In this document: piece after piece, positions 35,581-44,621 of the stretch
How positions within the stretch are numbered: position 1 is the stretch's first letter
How the letters are laid out: the number at the start of each line of letters is the position of its first letter
DNA from: Rugosimonospora acidiphila
GTDB lineage: Bacteria; Actinomycetota; Actinomycetes; Mycobacteriales; Micromonosporaceae
Length of the DNA stretch: 64,000 nt
Direction: 5' to 3'
Assembly (NCBI RefSeq): GCF_039543385.1
Contig: NZ_BAABJQ010000023.1
Span: 62,001-126,000, forward strand
The notes under the pieces: generated by a model
What the model was told of the DNA's origin: nothing
Databases searched by the model: none
Seen by the model: only the letters and a program-made list of their open reading frames with translations
Position numbers and translations under genes: made by a program

Positions 35581-38232
35581 CTACGAGGCGCCCTCCTGGG
35601 GGAACGGAATCACCCTGCCGCGGGAGGAGCGGACCAGCTGGTGCAGCACCCCGGAGATCTTCTCCGCCGCCATCGGGCGGAAGAAGTGATAGCCCTGCGC
35701 CGAGTCGCAGCCCAGCCGGGCCAGCTCGGAGCGCTGTTCGGCGGTCTCCACACCCTCGGCCACCACCCGCAGGTTCAGCTCCCGGGCAAGCTCGACGGTG
35801 GTCCGTACGATCGCCATGGCCTCCGGGGACTCCGCCATCCGGGCGACGAAGCTCTGGTCGACCTTCACCTCGTCGACCCGCACCCGGGTCAGGAAGGTCA
35901 GCGACGAGTACCCGGTGCCGAAATCGTCGACGGCCAGCTGCACGCCCACCTCACGTAGCGCGTTCAGGACCTCGGTGACGGTCCTCGACTCGGGTACCAC
36001 CACCGTCTCCGTGATCTCCAGGATCAGCCGGTGCGGAGGCACCCGGTGCCTGGCCAGCAGCTGCGCGATCTCGCCCGGCAGCCGTACGTCCAGCAGGCTG
36101 CGCGCGGACAGGTTGACCGAGATCGGTACCGACAGGCCCTGCGCCGCCCAGTCGGCGGCCAGCGCCACCGCCCTCTCCAGCACGTACCGGGTGAACGGCG
36201 CGATCAGCTCGCTGTTTTCCAGGACGTCGATGAACTCGCCCGGCCCCAGCTCGCCCCGGCGCGGGTGCCGCCAGCGGATCAGCGCCTCGACCCCGGTCGG
36301 CGCGCCGCTGTTCAGGTCCACGACCGGCTGCAGGGCGAGGACCAGCTGCTGCGAGGAGCCCAGCGCCTCGCGCAGCTCGGCCAGCAGCGCCAGCCGGTCG
36401 GTGCTGCTCGCGTCGCCGGAGCTGTCGTACCAGGCGATCGAGCCGTTACCGTCCTTCTTGGCCCGGTACATCGCCATCTCGGCGCGCCGGATCAACTCGC
36501 CCATGTCGCAGCTGCCCGCGGCGGCCACCGTCACGCCGATGGATGCCTCCACGGCCAGCCGAACCCCCGACACCCGGGTCGGGGTGCCCAGCAGGTCCGC
36601 CAGCTCCCGGGCCCGGCGCAGCGCGTGGTCCAGCGCCGCGGCCTCGTCCCCGGCGGCCGTGGGCAGGTCGGTCAGCAGCATGCCGAACTCGTCACCGCCC
36701 AGCCGCGCGACCAACTCGCCCGGCCGGCGCTCCGAGTCGAGCCGCCGGGCGGTCACCCGCAGCAGGTCGTCGCCTGCCGCGTGGCCGAGCGTGTCGTTGA
36801 CCTCCTTGAACTGGTTGACGTCCAGCAGCAGGAACGCCACGAGCCCGTCGCGCTCCAGACCGTGCAGCGCGGCGTCGCCCTTGGCCAGCAGGGCCGCCCG
36901 GTTACCGATGCCGGTCAGCGTGTCGTTCAGGGCGTCCTCGGAGCTGCGCGCGGTCATCTCCCGCAGTTCCCGGTGCGAGGTCGCGTCGTGCAACGCGGCC
37001 GCGAGGGCATCACCGAAGGCGGAGAGCTGCATCTGTTCGCGCCGGGTCAGCCGGACCGACCGGCCGAAGCTCAGCCGGAGCTCTCCGATGCTCGCCCCGC
37101 CCACCAGCAGCGGGCGTGCCGCCACCCGATCCCCGTCGGTCGGCTGGGCGGGCAGCCCGCTCGCCGCGCTGACGGTGACGACCAGCTCGACGCCCCGGCC
37201 GCCGCGGTAGCGCCACAGCACCCCCTCGGTGGGGCCGTCTGGCCGTTCGCCCGCCCCACCCGGCTGGCCCGGGCCGGAGGCGGCGACACGCGGTTGCGGA
37301 CCGGGGCGCAGGATCAGCACCTCGACGCCGTCGGCCGCGAACAGCCGGGCGGCGCCCGCGACCGCGGCCTCGACCACCCCGCGCTCGTCCAGCCGGTTCA
37401 GCGACCGGGTGGCACCGGCGAACAGCCGCCAGCCGCGCCGCTCGTCGTCGCCGCGCAGCCGGTACGCGTAGGCCTGGCGCAGCAGCCACAGCATCGGCGC
37501 GAGGACCAGCAGCCAGCCCACGTCCGCACCGGCCAGGGCCACGATGAGCAGGCCGAGCGTCACGTTACCGACCAGCATGTAGAGCTTGCCGTGGATGGCC
37601 CGCACGAACACGGCGTAATAGCTCGTGCCCGTGCGCGTGTTCACCGAGGCGCTGCTCAGCGCGATGCTGACCACGGTCTCGATCGGAGCGCCGACGACGA
37701 GCCCGGCGGCCACCGGCAGGGAGAGGGCGGCCAGGTGTGGCGGCGCGATGAGCTGGGCCACCGAGGCGGAGACCGCGCCGGACAGGGCGAGGCTCGACGC
37801 GTTGAACAGCATGCGGCGCGCGCTGCGGGGCTCCTGGGTGAACTGGAGCACGACCATGGCCAGGCCGACGCCGAGGAAGATGGCCATGGGTACCCAACCC
37901 ACGGGGATCAGGTACAGTGCCACGATCAACGCCGCCTCGCCCCAACCGAGCGAGAGGTAGCTGCCACCGACCCTCACCCGCACCCCGGCGATGACCGCGG
38001 TCGCGGCAGCGGCGATCACTACCGCGAGCCGGACGAAATCGGTCGAGGTGCCCAGGGAGAGCGGGTCGATGGCCAGTCCGATGGCGATCGCGACCAACGC
38101 CGCACCGGTGACCAGGCCGCACAGCAGGCCGGCCCAGCGGGGTTTGGCCACCGGGTCGGGCGGACGGGCCGCCCGCACGAGCAACGCCCGCACCCTGCCC
38201 GTGAGGCGACGACGATCAGCGGGGCTCATCAT
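35581..38232 (-). CDS. Membrane GGDEF-EAL cyclic-di-GMP enzyme
   Basis: About 883 residues: an N-terminal membrane region of seven or eight helices (about 35-260), a GAF-like linker (about 275-420), a GGDEF diguanylate cyclase domain with intact GGDEF at 512-516, and an EAL phosphodiesterase domain with EAL at 649-651. The EAL side keeps the expected metal/catalytic residues (NLSAR, EITE, DDFGTGYSS, VKVDQSF, AEGVE). Both activities may therefore be present, balanced by a membrane-sensed signal. ATG 38232 follows GGAGGGGG by about six bases; a second ATG is adjacent. It probably heads an operon with the DUF255 gene. Confidence 0.92.
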   Translation of the reverse strand: MMSPADRRRLTGRVRALLVRAARPPDPVAKPRWAGLLCGLVTGAALVAIAIGLAIDPLSLGTSTDFVRLAVVIAAAATAVIAGVRVRVGGSYLSLGWGEAALIVALYLIPVGWVPMAIFLGVGLAMVVLQFTQEPRSARRMLFNASSLALSGAVSASVAQLIAPPHLAALSLPVAAGLVVGAPIETVVSIALSSASVNTRTGTSYYAVFVRAIHGKLYMLVGNVTLGLLIVALAGADVGWLLVLAPMLWLLRQAYAYRLRGDDERRGWRLFAGATRSLNRLDERGVVEAAVAGAARLFAADGVEVLILRPGPQPRVAASGPGQPGGAGERPDGPTEGVLWRYRGGRGVELVVTVSAASGLPAQPTDGDRVAARPLLVGGASIGELRLSFGRSVRLTRREQMQLSAFGDALAAALHDATSHRELREMTARSSEDALNDTLTGIGNRAALLAKGDAALHGLERDGLVAFLLLDVNQFKEVNDTLGHAAGDDLLRVTARRLDSERRPGELVARLGGDEFGMLLTDLPTAAGDEAAALDHALRRARELADLLGTPTRVSGVRLAVEASIGVTVAAAGSCDMGELIRRAEMAMYRAKKDGNGSIAWYDSSGDASSTDRLALLAELREALGSSQQLVLALQPVVDLNSGAPTGVEALIRWRHPRRGELGPGEFIDVLENSELIAPFTRYVLERAVALAADWAAQGLSVPISVNLSARSLLDVRLPGEIAQLLARHRVPPHRLILEITETVVVPESRTVTEVLNALREVGVQLAVDDFGTGYSSLTFLTRVRVDEVKVDQSFVARMAESPEAMAIVRTTVELARELNLRVVAEGVETAEQRSELARLGCDSAQGYHFFRPMAAEKISGVLHQLVRSSRGRVIPFPQEGAS

Positions 38233-38575
38233 GCATCGCCCCCTCCAGGCCGGCGGCAGCACGAATCGCGCCTTGCCTGGATGACCCTATGCCATCCGAC
38301 CCGGGTGCGGAATCGGCAAACAGGGCGGCAGACATCGTAGTTCGTCACTTGACATCGCCCCTTCGCCGATCTTGATCAGAGGCTTGTGGCCCCTGGGAAG
38401 GCTAAGGCACGAAAGGGTCTGACGTCAGCTACGAACCTTGTCACTTTGCCCCGGTGCGTGCACCGAAGTCGGAATATTCGGACCTCCCGACCGATCTACG
38501 AGATCGACCGGCCGATCGTTGACCGCCCGTCGGTTGGCGGGGGGCCACCGGCAGAGCCGACAGCGACAAAAATCG
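38233..38575. other. Intergenic: upstream of the GGDEF-EAL gene
   Basis: These 343 bases have no conserved ORF. They contain a perfect CTGACGTCAG palindrome (38419-38428), GGTGC-GT-GCACC and GAATATTC dyads near 38454-38480, and CGATCT-ACG-AGATCG near 38493-38507. On the plus strand TTGACA (38349-38354) is followed after 17 bases by a poor TTGATC. A small RNA or riboswitch was considered but not supported. Confidence 0.45.
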
Positions 38576-39139
38576 CTATTCCGGGCGAGATTCGCCGGAC
38601 GCCGCCTCACCCGCCGCCGACGCCTCCGGCGCCGCTTCTGCTGGCTCCTGCGACTCGGCCGGCCGCGAGGCTGGCGCCTGGGATCCGGCCGGTCGCGAGG
38701 CCGGCGCCTGAGACTCGGCGGACCTCGGGGCCGGTGCGGTGGCCTCCGCTGGTGCGGTCGCCGGTTCCACCCCGGCCCGCGGGCCGGGGCCTCGCTCGGC
38801 GAGGCCGGTGGCCGCCGCCGGGGCCGAACCGGAGGACTCCATGGCGCCCGCCGACCCGCTCCCGGCCGGGGTGCCGCCCTTCCCCGCCCCGGGAACCCCG
38901 GCCGCGCCGGCCGTCTGGATCCCGCCGCCCGCCGCGGCACCGCTCGCCGCGACCGGGAACCGGTCGGGAAGCCGCTTGAGGTGCCGGTTCATGTTCCGGA
39001 TGAGCAGGGCCGTCCCGATACCGAGGAGCACGATGATCAACAGTGCCGTCGGGCCGGCGACGCCATCTCCGAGGGTGTCGCCGAAGTTGTTCTGCGCCGG
39101 TGGCGGGGTCGCGGGACCCTGGGCGAGAAACATGAGCAT
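38576..39139 (-). CDS. Single-pass membrane protein with an Ala/Pro/Ser/Glu-rich tail (Rv1083-like position)
   Basis: 187 residues: a short N-terminal segment, one transmembrane helix (GPTALLIIVLLGIGTALLI), a basic stretch (RNMNRHLKRLPDRF), then a disordered tail with repeated SQAPASRPA units and an acidic end. ATG 39139 follows AAGGAGG by five bases; the frame to 39310 is unsupported. It starts 50 bases after mca on the same strand, so the two form an operon. The basic motif after the helix recurs in the mca-linked small membrane proteins of other actinobacteria. Function unknown. Confidence 0.8.
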   Translation of the reverse strand: MLMFLAQGPATPPPAQNNFGDTLGDGVAGPTALLIIVLLGIGTALLIRNMNRHLKRLPDRFPVAASGAAAGGGIQTAGAAGVPGAGKGGTPAGSGSAGAMESSGSAPAAATGLAERGPGPRAGVEPATAPAEATAPAPRSAESQAPASRPAGSQAPASRPAESQEPAEAAPEASAAGEAASGESRPE

Positions 39140-39189
39140 GCCGGCCTCCTTTCGCAAGCCGGCATGCCTGGCACGCCGCTCACCGGCTC

Positions 39190-40086
39190 CTACTGCGTGG
39201 ACGAGCCTACGCCCGCTCCGACAGTCTCTCGCACGCCGCCGAACAGGTCGTCCTCGGGCAGTGGGCTGTCGACCAGGGAGCGAACCAGCTGGTAGTCCTC
39301 GGTGGGCCACACCTCCCGCTGGACGTCCATCGGGACCCGGAACCAGAACCCGTCCGGGTCGACCTGGGTTGCGTGCGCCCGCAGGGCGTCGTCACGGGTC
39401 TCGAAATAGTCGCCGCAGACCACCCGACTGGTGATCAAGTGGTCGTTGTTGGGGCGCTTCGAGAACCTCTCCATGGACTCCGTGAACGGCGACTCCATGC
39501 CGGCGGCGAGCAGCGCCTCGTGCTGGGCCATCATCTTCGCGTGCGACCACCGGTGGTAGTAGAGCTTCAGCGGCTGCCAGGGCTCGCCAGCCAGCGGGTA
39601 GCGCTCGGGGTCGCCGGCCGCGTCGAACGCGACCATTGAGATCTTGTGGGTCATGATGTGGTCCGGGTGCGGGTACCCGCCGCTCTCGTCGTACGTGATG
39701 ATCACGTGCGGCCGGAACTCCCGGATCAGCGCGACCAGGGGCTCGGCCGCCTCATCGACGTCCTGAAGCCCGAAGCACCCCTCCGGAAGCGGCGGCAGCG
39801 GGTCGCCCTCGGGCAGGCCGGAGTCGACGAATCCCAGCCACGCCTGCCGCACGCCGAGGATCTCGCGCGCCCGGTCCATCTCGCGCCGGCGGATCTCGGC
39901 GATGTCCCGCCAGACCTCGGGGCGGTCCATCTTGGGATTCAGCACGCTGCCGCGCTCGCCCCCGGTACACGTCGCCACCAGCACATCGACGCCCTCGGCG
40001 ACGTATCGCGCCATGGTCGCCGCGCCCTTGCTCGACTCGTCGTCGGGATGCGCGTGAACCGCCATCAGCCGCAACCGCTCGGCCAC
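39190..40086 (-). CDS. mca: Mycothiol S-conjugate amidase
   Basis: 298 residues of the zinc PIG-L/LmbE deacetylase fold. Mca cuts mycothiol-toxin conjugates into glucosaminyl-inositol and a mercapturic acid, so it detoxifies electrophiles. The zinc ligands lie in AVHAHPDDESSKG (H13, D16) and GGYPHPDHIMTHKI. The subfamily motif KMMAQHEAL near the middle separates Mca from MshB. GTG 40086 follows AGGAG by seven bases; the frame upstream runs into the tandem repeats. It is divergent from the DUF4307 gene, a conserved pairing. Confidence 0.93.
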   Translation of the reverse strand: MAERLRLMAVHAHPDDESSKGAATMARYVAEGVDVLVATCTGGERGSVLNPKMDRPEVWRDIAEIRRREMDRAREILGVRQAWLGFVDSGLPEGDPLPPLPEGCFGLQDVDEAAEPLVALIREFRPHVIITYDESGGYPHPDHIMTHKISMVAFDAAGDPERYPLAGEPWQPLKLYYHRWSHAKMMAQHEALLAAGMESPFTESMERFSKRPNNDHLITSRVVCGDYFETRDDALRAHATQVDPDGFWFRVPMDVQREVWPTEDYQLVRSLVDSPLPEDDLFGGVRETVGAGVGSSTQ

Positions 40087-40103
40087 TTCAGAGCTCCTAC
40101 CCT

Positions 40104-40238
40104 CACGTGCCCGCCACTCGCTGTGGCCGAGCAGATCCACTCACGTGCCTGCCACTGTGCGTGGCCGGCTTCACCCACGTGCCTAGCCACTGTGCGTGGC
40201 CGGCTTTTACCCACGTGCCTGCCACTGTGCGTGGCAGG
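40104..40238. repeat. Four-unit repeat, each CACGTG plus a GCCAC-loop-GTGGC hairpin
   Basis: CACGTG occurs at 40104, 40142, 40176 and 40212 (spacing 38, 34, 36). Each is followed by GCCAC, a five-base loop and GTGGC: 40113-40127, 40151-40165, 40186-40200 and 40221-40235. The first loop differs (TCGCT against TGTGC) while its stem is intact. In the fourth unit the stem extends to eight pairs (CCTGCCAC/GTGGCAGG). It fills the space between the divergent mca and DUF4307 genes. Confidence 0.9.
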
Positions 40239-40311
40239 CGGCGACGCCTGCCATGATGGACTCGACAATTGTTGCCCAACCATCCGACAACTTTTCGAGG
40301 CCCGCATCATC

Positions 40312-40719
40312 GTGACCACCACAACGGCGCCAGTATTCCCGCCCGGCCGATACGGCCATCGTCGCGAGCCGCGACGGGGCCGTCGCTGGCTCATGTATGT
40401 GCTGCTGGTGCCGGTGTTGGCTGCTTTTATGTGGATCGCTCTGAAGCTTTACGGGCAATATAGTGATTCGAATAATTATGAGCCGGTTGTAGATAGTTTC
40501 AGCGTAATCAGTGCTCAGCAGGTCAACCTGCGGCTCCAGGTGAGCAAGGCCGACACCGACCCGGCCGTGTGCCGGGTGCAGGCCACGGACCAGCAATCCA
40601 ACGAGGTTGGGTACGCCCAGATCTCCGTGCCGGCGGGCGGAGACGTCCAGGTCGACTACTCGCTGAAGACGAGCGCCCGGGCCTTTTCCGTGAGCGTTCT
40701 AGGCTGTAGTGCCGGGTAA
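40312..40719 (+). CDS. DUF4307 single-pass membrane protein
   Basis: 135 residues: basic N-terminus (RREPRRGRRW), one transmembrane helix (LMYVLLVPVLAAFMWIALKLY), and an extracytoplasmic beta-rich domain with two cysteines (VCRVQATD, VLGCSAG). This matches the DUF4307 proteins encoded beside mca (Rv1081c position). GTG 40312 is the best start. Codons around 40430-40510 are markedly AT-rich (TAT AGT GAT TCG AAT AAT TAT), unlike all neighbours. Function unknown. Confidence 0.82.
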   Translation: MTTTTAPVFPPGRYGHRREPRRGRRWLMYVLLVPVLAAFMWIALKLYGQYSDSNNYEPVVDSFSVISAQQVNLRLQVSKADTDPAVCRVQATDQQSNEVGYAQISVPAGGDVQVDYSLKTSARAFSVSVLGCSAG

Positions 40720-40808
40720 ATGCCCCAAGGGGCCGCGTTCGGTAGCCCCGACCTAACCAGGGCGCTGGTACCGTAGAAGATTCCGATTGTCCATCCCGAG
40801 GAGAACGC

Positions 40809-41303
40809 GTGTCCACCACCGATCGCGCGGCCACCTGGCTGTCTCAGGACGCGTACGACCGGCTCCAGGCCGAGCTCGACCAGCTGATCGCGAACCGGCC
40901 GGTGATCGCCGCCGAGATCAACGCCCGCCGGGAAGAGGGAGACCTCAGGGAGAACGGCGGCTACCACGCCGCCCGCGAGGAACAGGGCAAGCAGGAGGGC
41001 CGCATCCGGTACCTCCAGGAGTTCCTCCGCAACGCCCAGGTCGGTGAGGCTCCTCGTGCGGACGCGGTGGCGGCCGGCATGGTGGTGACGATCTACTTCG
41101 ACGAGGACAAGGACGACACCGAGACGTTCCTGCTCGGCTCCCGGGAGATCGCGTCGACCACCGACCTCACCGTGTACAGCCCGGAGTCCGCGCTCGGCAA
41201 GGCGATCGTCGGCGCCCACCCCGGCGACTCGGTCAGCTACACCGCCCCGAGCGGCGCGGACATAGCGGTGACCGTGGTCAAGTTCGAGCCGTTCGGCGGC
41301 TGA
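40809..41303 (+). CDS. greA: Transcription elongation factor GreA
   Basis: 164 residues: an N-terminal coiled coil (about 10-78) with the catalytic acidic tip in REEGDLRENGGYHAA, and a C-terminal FKBP-like domain. It rescues backtracked RNA polymerase by stimulating transcript cleavage. GTG 40809 follows GAGGAG by five bases. Location beside DUF4307 and mca is conserved in actinobacteria. Confidence 0.95.
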   Translation: MSTTDRAATWLSQDAYDRLQAELDQLIANRPVIAAEINARREEGDLRENGGYHAAREEQGKQEGRIRYLQEFLRNAQVGEAPRADAVAAGMVVTIYFDEDKDDTETFLLGSREIASTTDLTVYSPESALGKAIVGAHPGDSVSYTAPSGADIAVTVVKFEPFGG

Positions 41304-41310
41304 CCCCGGC

Positions 41311-41327
41311 CGGCGGGTCACCCGCCG
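41311..41327. terminator. Hairpin between greA and the threonine ammonia-lyase gene
   Basis: CGGCGGG (41311-41317) and CCCGCCG (41321-41327) pair across three bases in the convergent gap, overlapping the ilvA stop codon. Confidence 0.45.
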
Positions 41328-42535
41328 AAAGTCACCGTGTAGCCCGCCGAGCGCAGCGCGTTGACCAGGTGGTCGGACTGCTCCGACCCCCGGGTCTCCA
41401 CCGACAGATCGACCTCGACCTCGCCCAGGCGCAGCCGGGGATCACGGCGCTGGTGCTCCACACTGACGACGTTGGCACCCTGCTCGGCGATCTGACCGAG
41501 CAGGAGTGCCAGCTGGCCGGGGCGGTCCACGCACCGGACCGTGAACCGCAGGTGCCGGCCGGCCGCCACCAGCCCGTGCTCCAGCACGCGGAGGATCAGT
41601 AGCGGGTCCATGTTGCCGCCGGACAATACCGCCACGACCGGGGTCTCCACCTTGATCACCCCTGCCATCAGGGCCGCGACCCCCACCCCGCCGGCCGGCT
41701 CCACCACCGTCTTGCAGCGCTCCATCAACATCAGCAGGGCGCGAGAAATGTCCTCGTCGGAGACCGTGACGATTTCGTCGACCAGCTTGCTGACGTGGGC
41801 GAAGGTGAGTTCGCCCGGCGTACCGACCGCGATGCCGTCGGCGATCGTCGCGAACCGGGGCAGCCGGACCGGGTGCCCGGCGCTCAGCGAGGGCGGGTAG
41901 GCCGCCGCCCCGGCCGCCTGGACACCGATCACCCGGATGTCCGGCCGCAGCGCCTTGGCGGCCACCGCGATGCCCGAGATCAGCCCGCCGCCGCCGACCC
42001 CGGTCACGATCGTCTTCACGTCCGGGCACTGCTCGAGGATCTCCAGCGCGACGGTGCCCTGCCCCGCGATCACGTCCGGGTGGTCGAACGGGTGGATGAA
42101 CACCGCACCGGCGGCCCGGGCGTACTCCTGCGCCGCCAGCAGCGACTCGTCCACCGTCGTACCGACCAGGCGCACCTCGGCGCCGTACCCCTTGGTGGCC
42201 GACACCTTCGGCAGCGGGGCACCGACCGGCATGAACACAGTCGCGCTGGTACCCAGCAGCCCGGCGGCCAGGGCGACCCCCTGCGCATGGTTGCCGGCGC
42301 TGGCCGCCACCACGCCGGCGGCCCGCTCCCCCGGGCTGAGCCGGGCGATCCGGGTGTACGCGCCGCGCACCTTGTACGAGCCGGCACGCTGCACGTTCTC
42401 GTACTTGAGCCACGCCGGCCCGGACAGCTTGGCGGTCAGCTGACGGCACGGCTCCAGCGGCGTCCGGCGGACCACGCCGGCCAACAGCTTCCGCGCCCGC
42501 TCCACGTCTTCGATGGTCACCAGGTCCAGCGTCAT
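41318..42535 (-). CDS. ilvA: Threonine ammonia-lyase
   Basis: A 405-residue fold-type II PLP enzyme deaminating threonine to 2-oxobutyrate for isoleucine synthesis. The Schiff-base lysine is K55 in AGSYKVRGAY; ASAGNHAQGVA and GVGGGGLISG bind substrate and phosphate. A single C-terminal ACT-like domain (about 325-405) suggests allosteric control, as in the shorter TdcB-with-ACT group common in actinobacteria. ATG 42535 begins the conserved part; the frame upstream to 42748 is not conserved. Confidence 0.92.
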   Translation of the reverse strand: MTLDLVTIEDVERARKLLAGVVRRTPLEPCRQLTAKLSGPAWLKYENVQRAGSYKVRGAYTRIARLSPGERAAGVVAASAGNHAQGVALAAGLLGTSATVFMPVGAPLPKVSATKGYGAEVRLVGTTVDESLLAAQEYARAAGAVFIHPFDHPDVIAGQGTVALEILEQCPDVKTIVTGVGGGGLISGIAVAAKALRPDIRVIGVQAAGAAAYPPSLSAGHPVRLPRFATIADGIAVGTPGELTFAHVSKLVDEIVTVSDEDISRALLMLMERCKTVVEPAGGVGVAALMAGVIKVETPVVAVLSGGNMDPLLILRVLEHGLVAAGRHLRFTVRCVDRPGQLALLLGQIAEQGANVVSVEHQRRDPRLRLGEVEVDLSVETRGSEQSDHLVNALRSAGYTVTFGG

Positions 42536-42633
42536 GGCCAGATCCTCGCACCCGCCTCCGGCCGGACCCTCATCGATCTGGCGTGACATGCGGCTCAGGG
42601 CTCGTGATGAGCGCGAACAACGGGACAGGGGCC

Positions 42634-42639
42634 TAGGAT
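42634..42639 (+). promoter_or_regulatory. -10 box for a leaderless membrane-protein gene
   Basis: TAGGAT ends seven bases before the GTG at 42647. Confidence 0.6.
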
Positions 42640-42646
42640 CGACGGC

Positions 42647-43174
42647 GTGTACAAACTCATCGTGACGCTGCACGTGCTGGCGGCGGTCCTGCTCATCGGG
42701 CCGTTCACGCTGGCGGCCTTCCTCGGCTACCGGGCGATCCGGCGGCACGATGCCGACAACACCCGTTGGGCCGGCCGGATCCTGGCGCGCTTCGGGCTCG
42801 GCTCGCTGCTGGTGGCGCTGCTCGGCGTCGGCGCGTTGTCCAGTTCGGACCGTTACACGTTCCGGACCCCGTGGGTGATCATTTCGCTGACGCTGTACGT
42901 CATCACCATGGGCCTGGCCACCGGCTACACGGTGCCGGCCATCCGCCGGGCCGCCTCGATGATCGAACAGAGCGTGCCGGAGCGGCTGTCCGCCCCGGGC
43001 ACCGGCGAGCCGAACAAGAGCGAGGAAGAGGCCTCGCCGCTGCCGCCCGCCGAGCTGGCCACCAAGCAGCGCCTGGACGCCGTCGCGGGCCGGATCGCCG
43101 GCTCCGGCGGGCTCGTCCTGCTGCTGATAGTGGTGATCACGATCCTGATGGTCACCCGGCCGTTCGGTCGGTAG
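42647..43174 (+). CDS. Four-helix membrane protein (DUF2269-like)
   Basis: 175 residues. The start MYKLIVTLHVLAAVLLIGPFTLAAFLGYRA is typical of DUF2269-type proteins, with a conserved histidine in the first helix. Further helices lie near 47-65, 73-95 and 152-170. A charged Glu/Pro-rich loop (about 110-135) precedes the last helix. No catalytic motif is seen. It is leaderless, divergent from ilvA, and its last 23 bases overlap the convergent amidase gene. Confidence 0.75.
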   Translation: MYKLIVTLHVLAAVLLIGPFTLAAFLGYRAIRRHDADNTRWAGRILARFGLGSLLVALLGVGALSSSDRYTFRTPWVIISLTLYVITMGLATGYTVPAIRRAASMIEQSVPERLSAPGTGEPNKSEEEASPLPPAELATKQRLDAVAGRIAGSGGLVLLLIVVITILMVTRPFGR

Positions 43175-44561
43175 CCGGGGTGGCGGACTCGCGCCGCGGC
43201 CACCCGGGCGCGTGCCGCAGCCAGGGCGACGCCTGCTCCAGCTGGCCGGCCAGGCCCAGCAGAGTCAGCTCACTGCCGGGCGGTCCGACCAGCTGAACCG
43301 CGACCGGCAGCCCGTCCGGGCGTACCCCCATCGGCACCACCACGGCCGGCAGACCCGCGAGGTTCCACGGCGCCGCGAACGGCGCGTACCGCACCGAGGT
43401 CAGCAGGTTGCTGCGCCACGGCCGCTCGCGCCAGTCCTCGGCGGGCGGCGGCGAGCCGGCCAGCGCCGGGGTGAGCAGGGCGTCGTAACCGCCGGCGAAC
43501 CACTGCTCACACTGCGCGCGCCAATCCTCGCGGTCGCGGTCCCGAACCAGGCCGCGCCGCTGCACCCAGCCGCCGATCGCCACGTGCCGGCGGGTACGCG
43601 GCTGTAGCGCCGCCACGTCCAGGCCGGCCTCGGTCACGTCCCGGTGGGCCGCCGCGAACCAGGTCGCCAATCCGCGCAGCCCCAGCCGGGTCGAGTACGG
43701 CGGGCTGGCCTCCACGGTCTCGTGCCCGGCACCGGTCAACAGCCGGGCCGCCGAGGCGAGCGCGGCACGGGCCGGCTGATCGGCCCCCGCACCCAGGACC
43801 GGGCTGCGTGCGCTGACCGCGACGCGCAGGTGGGTCGGCTCGGTGAGCCGGGGCGGCTGCCATCCGGCCAGCACCGCCAGCCCGACCGTCGCGTCGGCCA
43901 CCGTGGTGGCGAGGATGCCGTGCTCCGCCAGGCCGAACCAGTCGCCGGCCGACATCTGCGCTGGTACCACGCCGCGCCCGGGCTTGATGCCCACCAGCCC
44001 GCAGCACGCGGCGGGGATCCGCACCGAACCCAGGCCGTCGTTGCCGTGCGCGATGGGTACCAGCCCCGCGGCCACCGCCGCCGCGGCGCCGCCGGAGGAG
44101 CCGCCGGGCGTCCGGTCGGTGCGCCACGGGTTGCGGGTCACCGCCGTCTCGTCGTCGGTCATCGGCCAGAGCCCCAGCTCCGGCATGCGGCTGGTGGCGA
44201 CCACGACGGCGCCCGCACCACGCAGCCGCCGGACCACCTCGTGATCGGTCTCGGCGACCGCTCCCCGCACCGTGGCCGAGCCGCCCCACGTGGGCAACCC
44301 GGCCACGGCGGTGTTCTCCTTGACCGCGATCGGGACTCCGGCCAGCGGCAGCTCGCCCAGGTCCTCCTGCTCGTCGACCGCCTCGGCCTCGGCCACCGCC
44401 TCGGGGCGCAGCACCCGGAACGCGTTGACCACCGGTTGCTGGGCGCGGATGTAGTCGAGATGGTCGGCGAGTACCTGAGTCGCGGAGGTATCACCCCGCC
44501 GCACCGCCCGGGAGATCTCCTTGGCCGTGGCACCCACCCAGCTGCCCGATTCGTTCCACAT
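43152..44561 (-). CDS. Amidase signature family hydrolase
   Basis: 469 residues with an intact Ser-cisSer-Lys triad: K81 in AVKEN, S155 in GGSSGG and the nucleophile S179 in GNDGLGSVRIP. The spacing of the two serines (24) is canonical. It would hydrolyse a carboxamide; the family covers indole-acetamide, nicotinamide, aryl and peptide amidases and is also related to GatA. There is no gatB/gatC nearby, so a GatA role is unlikely. ATG 44561 follows GGAGG by five bases. Confidence 0.9.
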   Translation of the reverse strand: MWNESGSWVGATAKEISRAVRRGDTSATQVLADHLDYIRAQQPVVNAFRVLRPEAVAEAEAVDEQEDLGELPLAGVPIAVKENTAVAGLPTWGGSATVRGAVAETDHEVVRRLRGAGAVVVATSRMPELGLWPMTDDETAVTRNPWRTDRTPGGSSGGAAAAVAAGLVPIAHGNDGLGSVRIPAACCGLVGIKPGRGVVPAQMSAGDWFGLAEHGILATTVADATVGLAVLAGWQPPRLTEPTHLRVAVSARSPVLGAGADQPARAALASAARLLTGAGHETVEASPPYSTRLGLRGLATWFAAAHRDVTEAGLDVAALQPRTRRHVAIGGWVQRRGLVRDRDREDWRAQCEQWFAGGYDALLTPALAGSPPPAEDWRERPWRSNLLTSVRYAPFAAPWNLAGLPAVVVPMGVRPDGLPVAVQLVGPPGSELTLLGLAGQLEQASPWLRHAPGWPRRESATPATDRTAG

Positions 44562-44621
44562 GGCAACCTCCGGCGGCGTTAGCGCGACCCGGCGAGTGGG
44601 CCGGACCGGTTTTGGCGAGTC

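Noticed and set aside
38349..38377. Promoter for a small RNA on the plus strand
   Set aside because: TTGACA is perfect, but the -10 match (TTGATC) is poor and no terminator or conserved structure follows at a suitable distance.
38340..38460. Cyclic-di-GMP or other riboswitch upstream of the GGDEF-EAL gene
   Set aside because: GGCACGAAAGGGTC recalls parts of GEMM aptamers, but it is on the opposite strand from the gene and the conserved core and paired regions are missing.
40104..40238. CRISPR array
   Set aside because: The spacing is regular, but the whole unit is repeated with no unique spacers, and no cas genes are present.
43152..44561. GatA subunit of the tRNA amidotransferase
   Set aside because: No gatB or gatC nearby, and the motif context is that of a stand-alone amidase.
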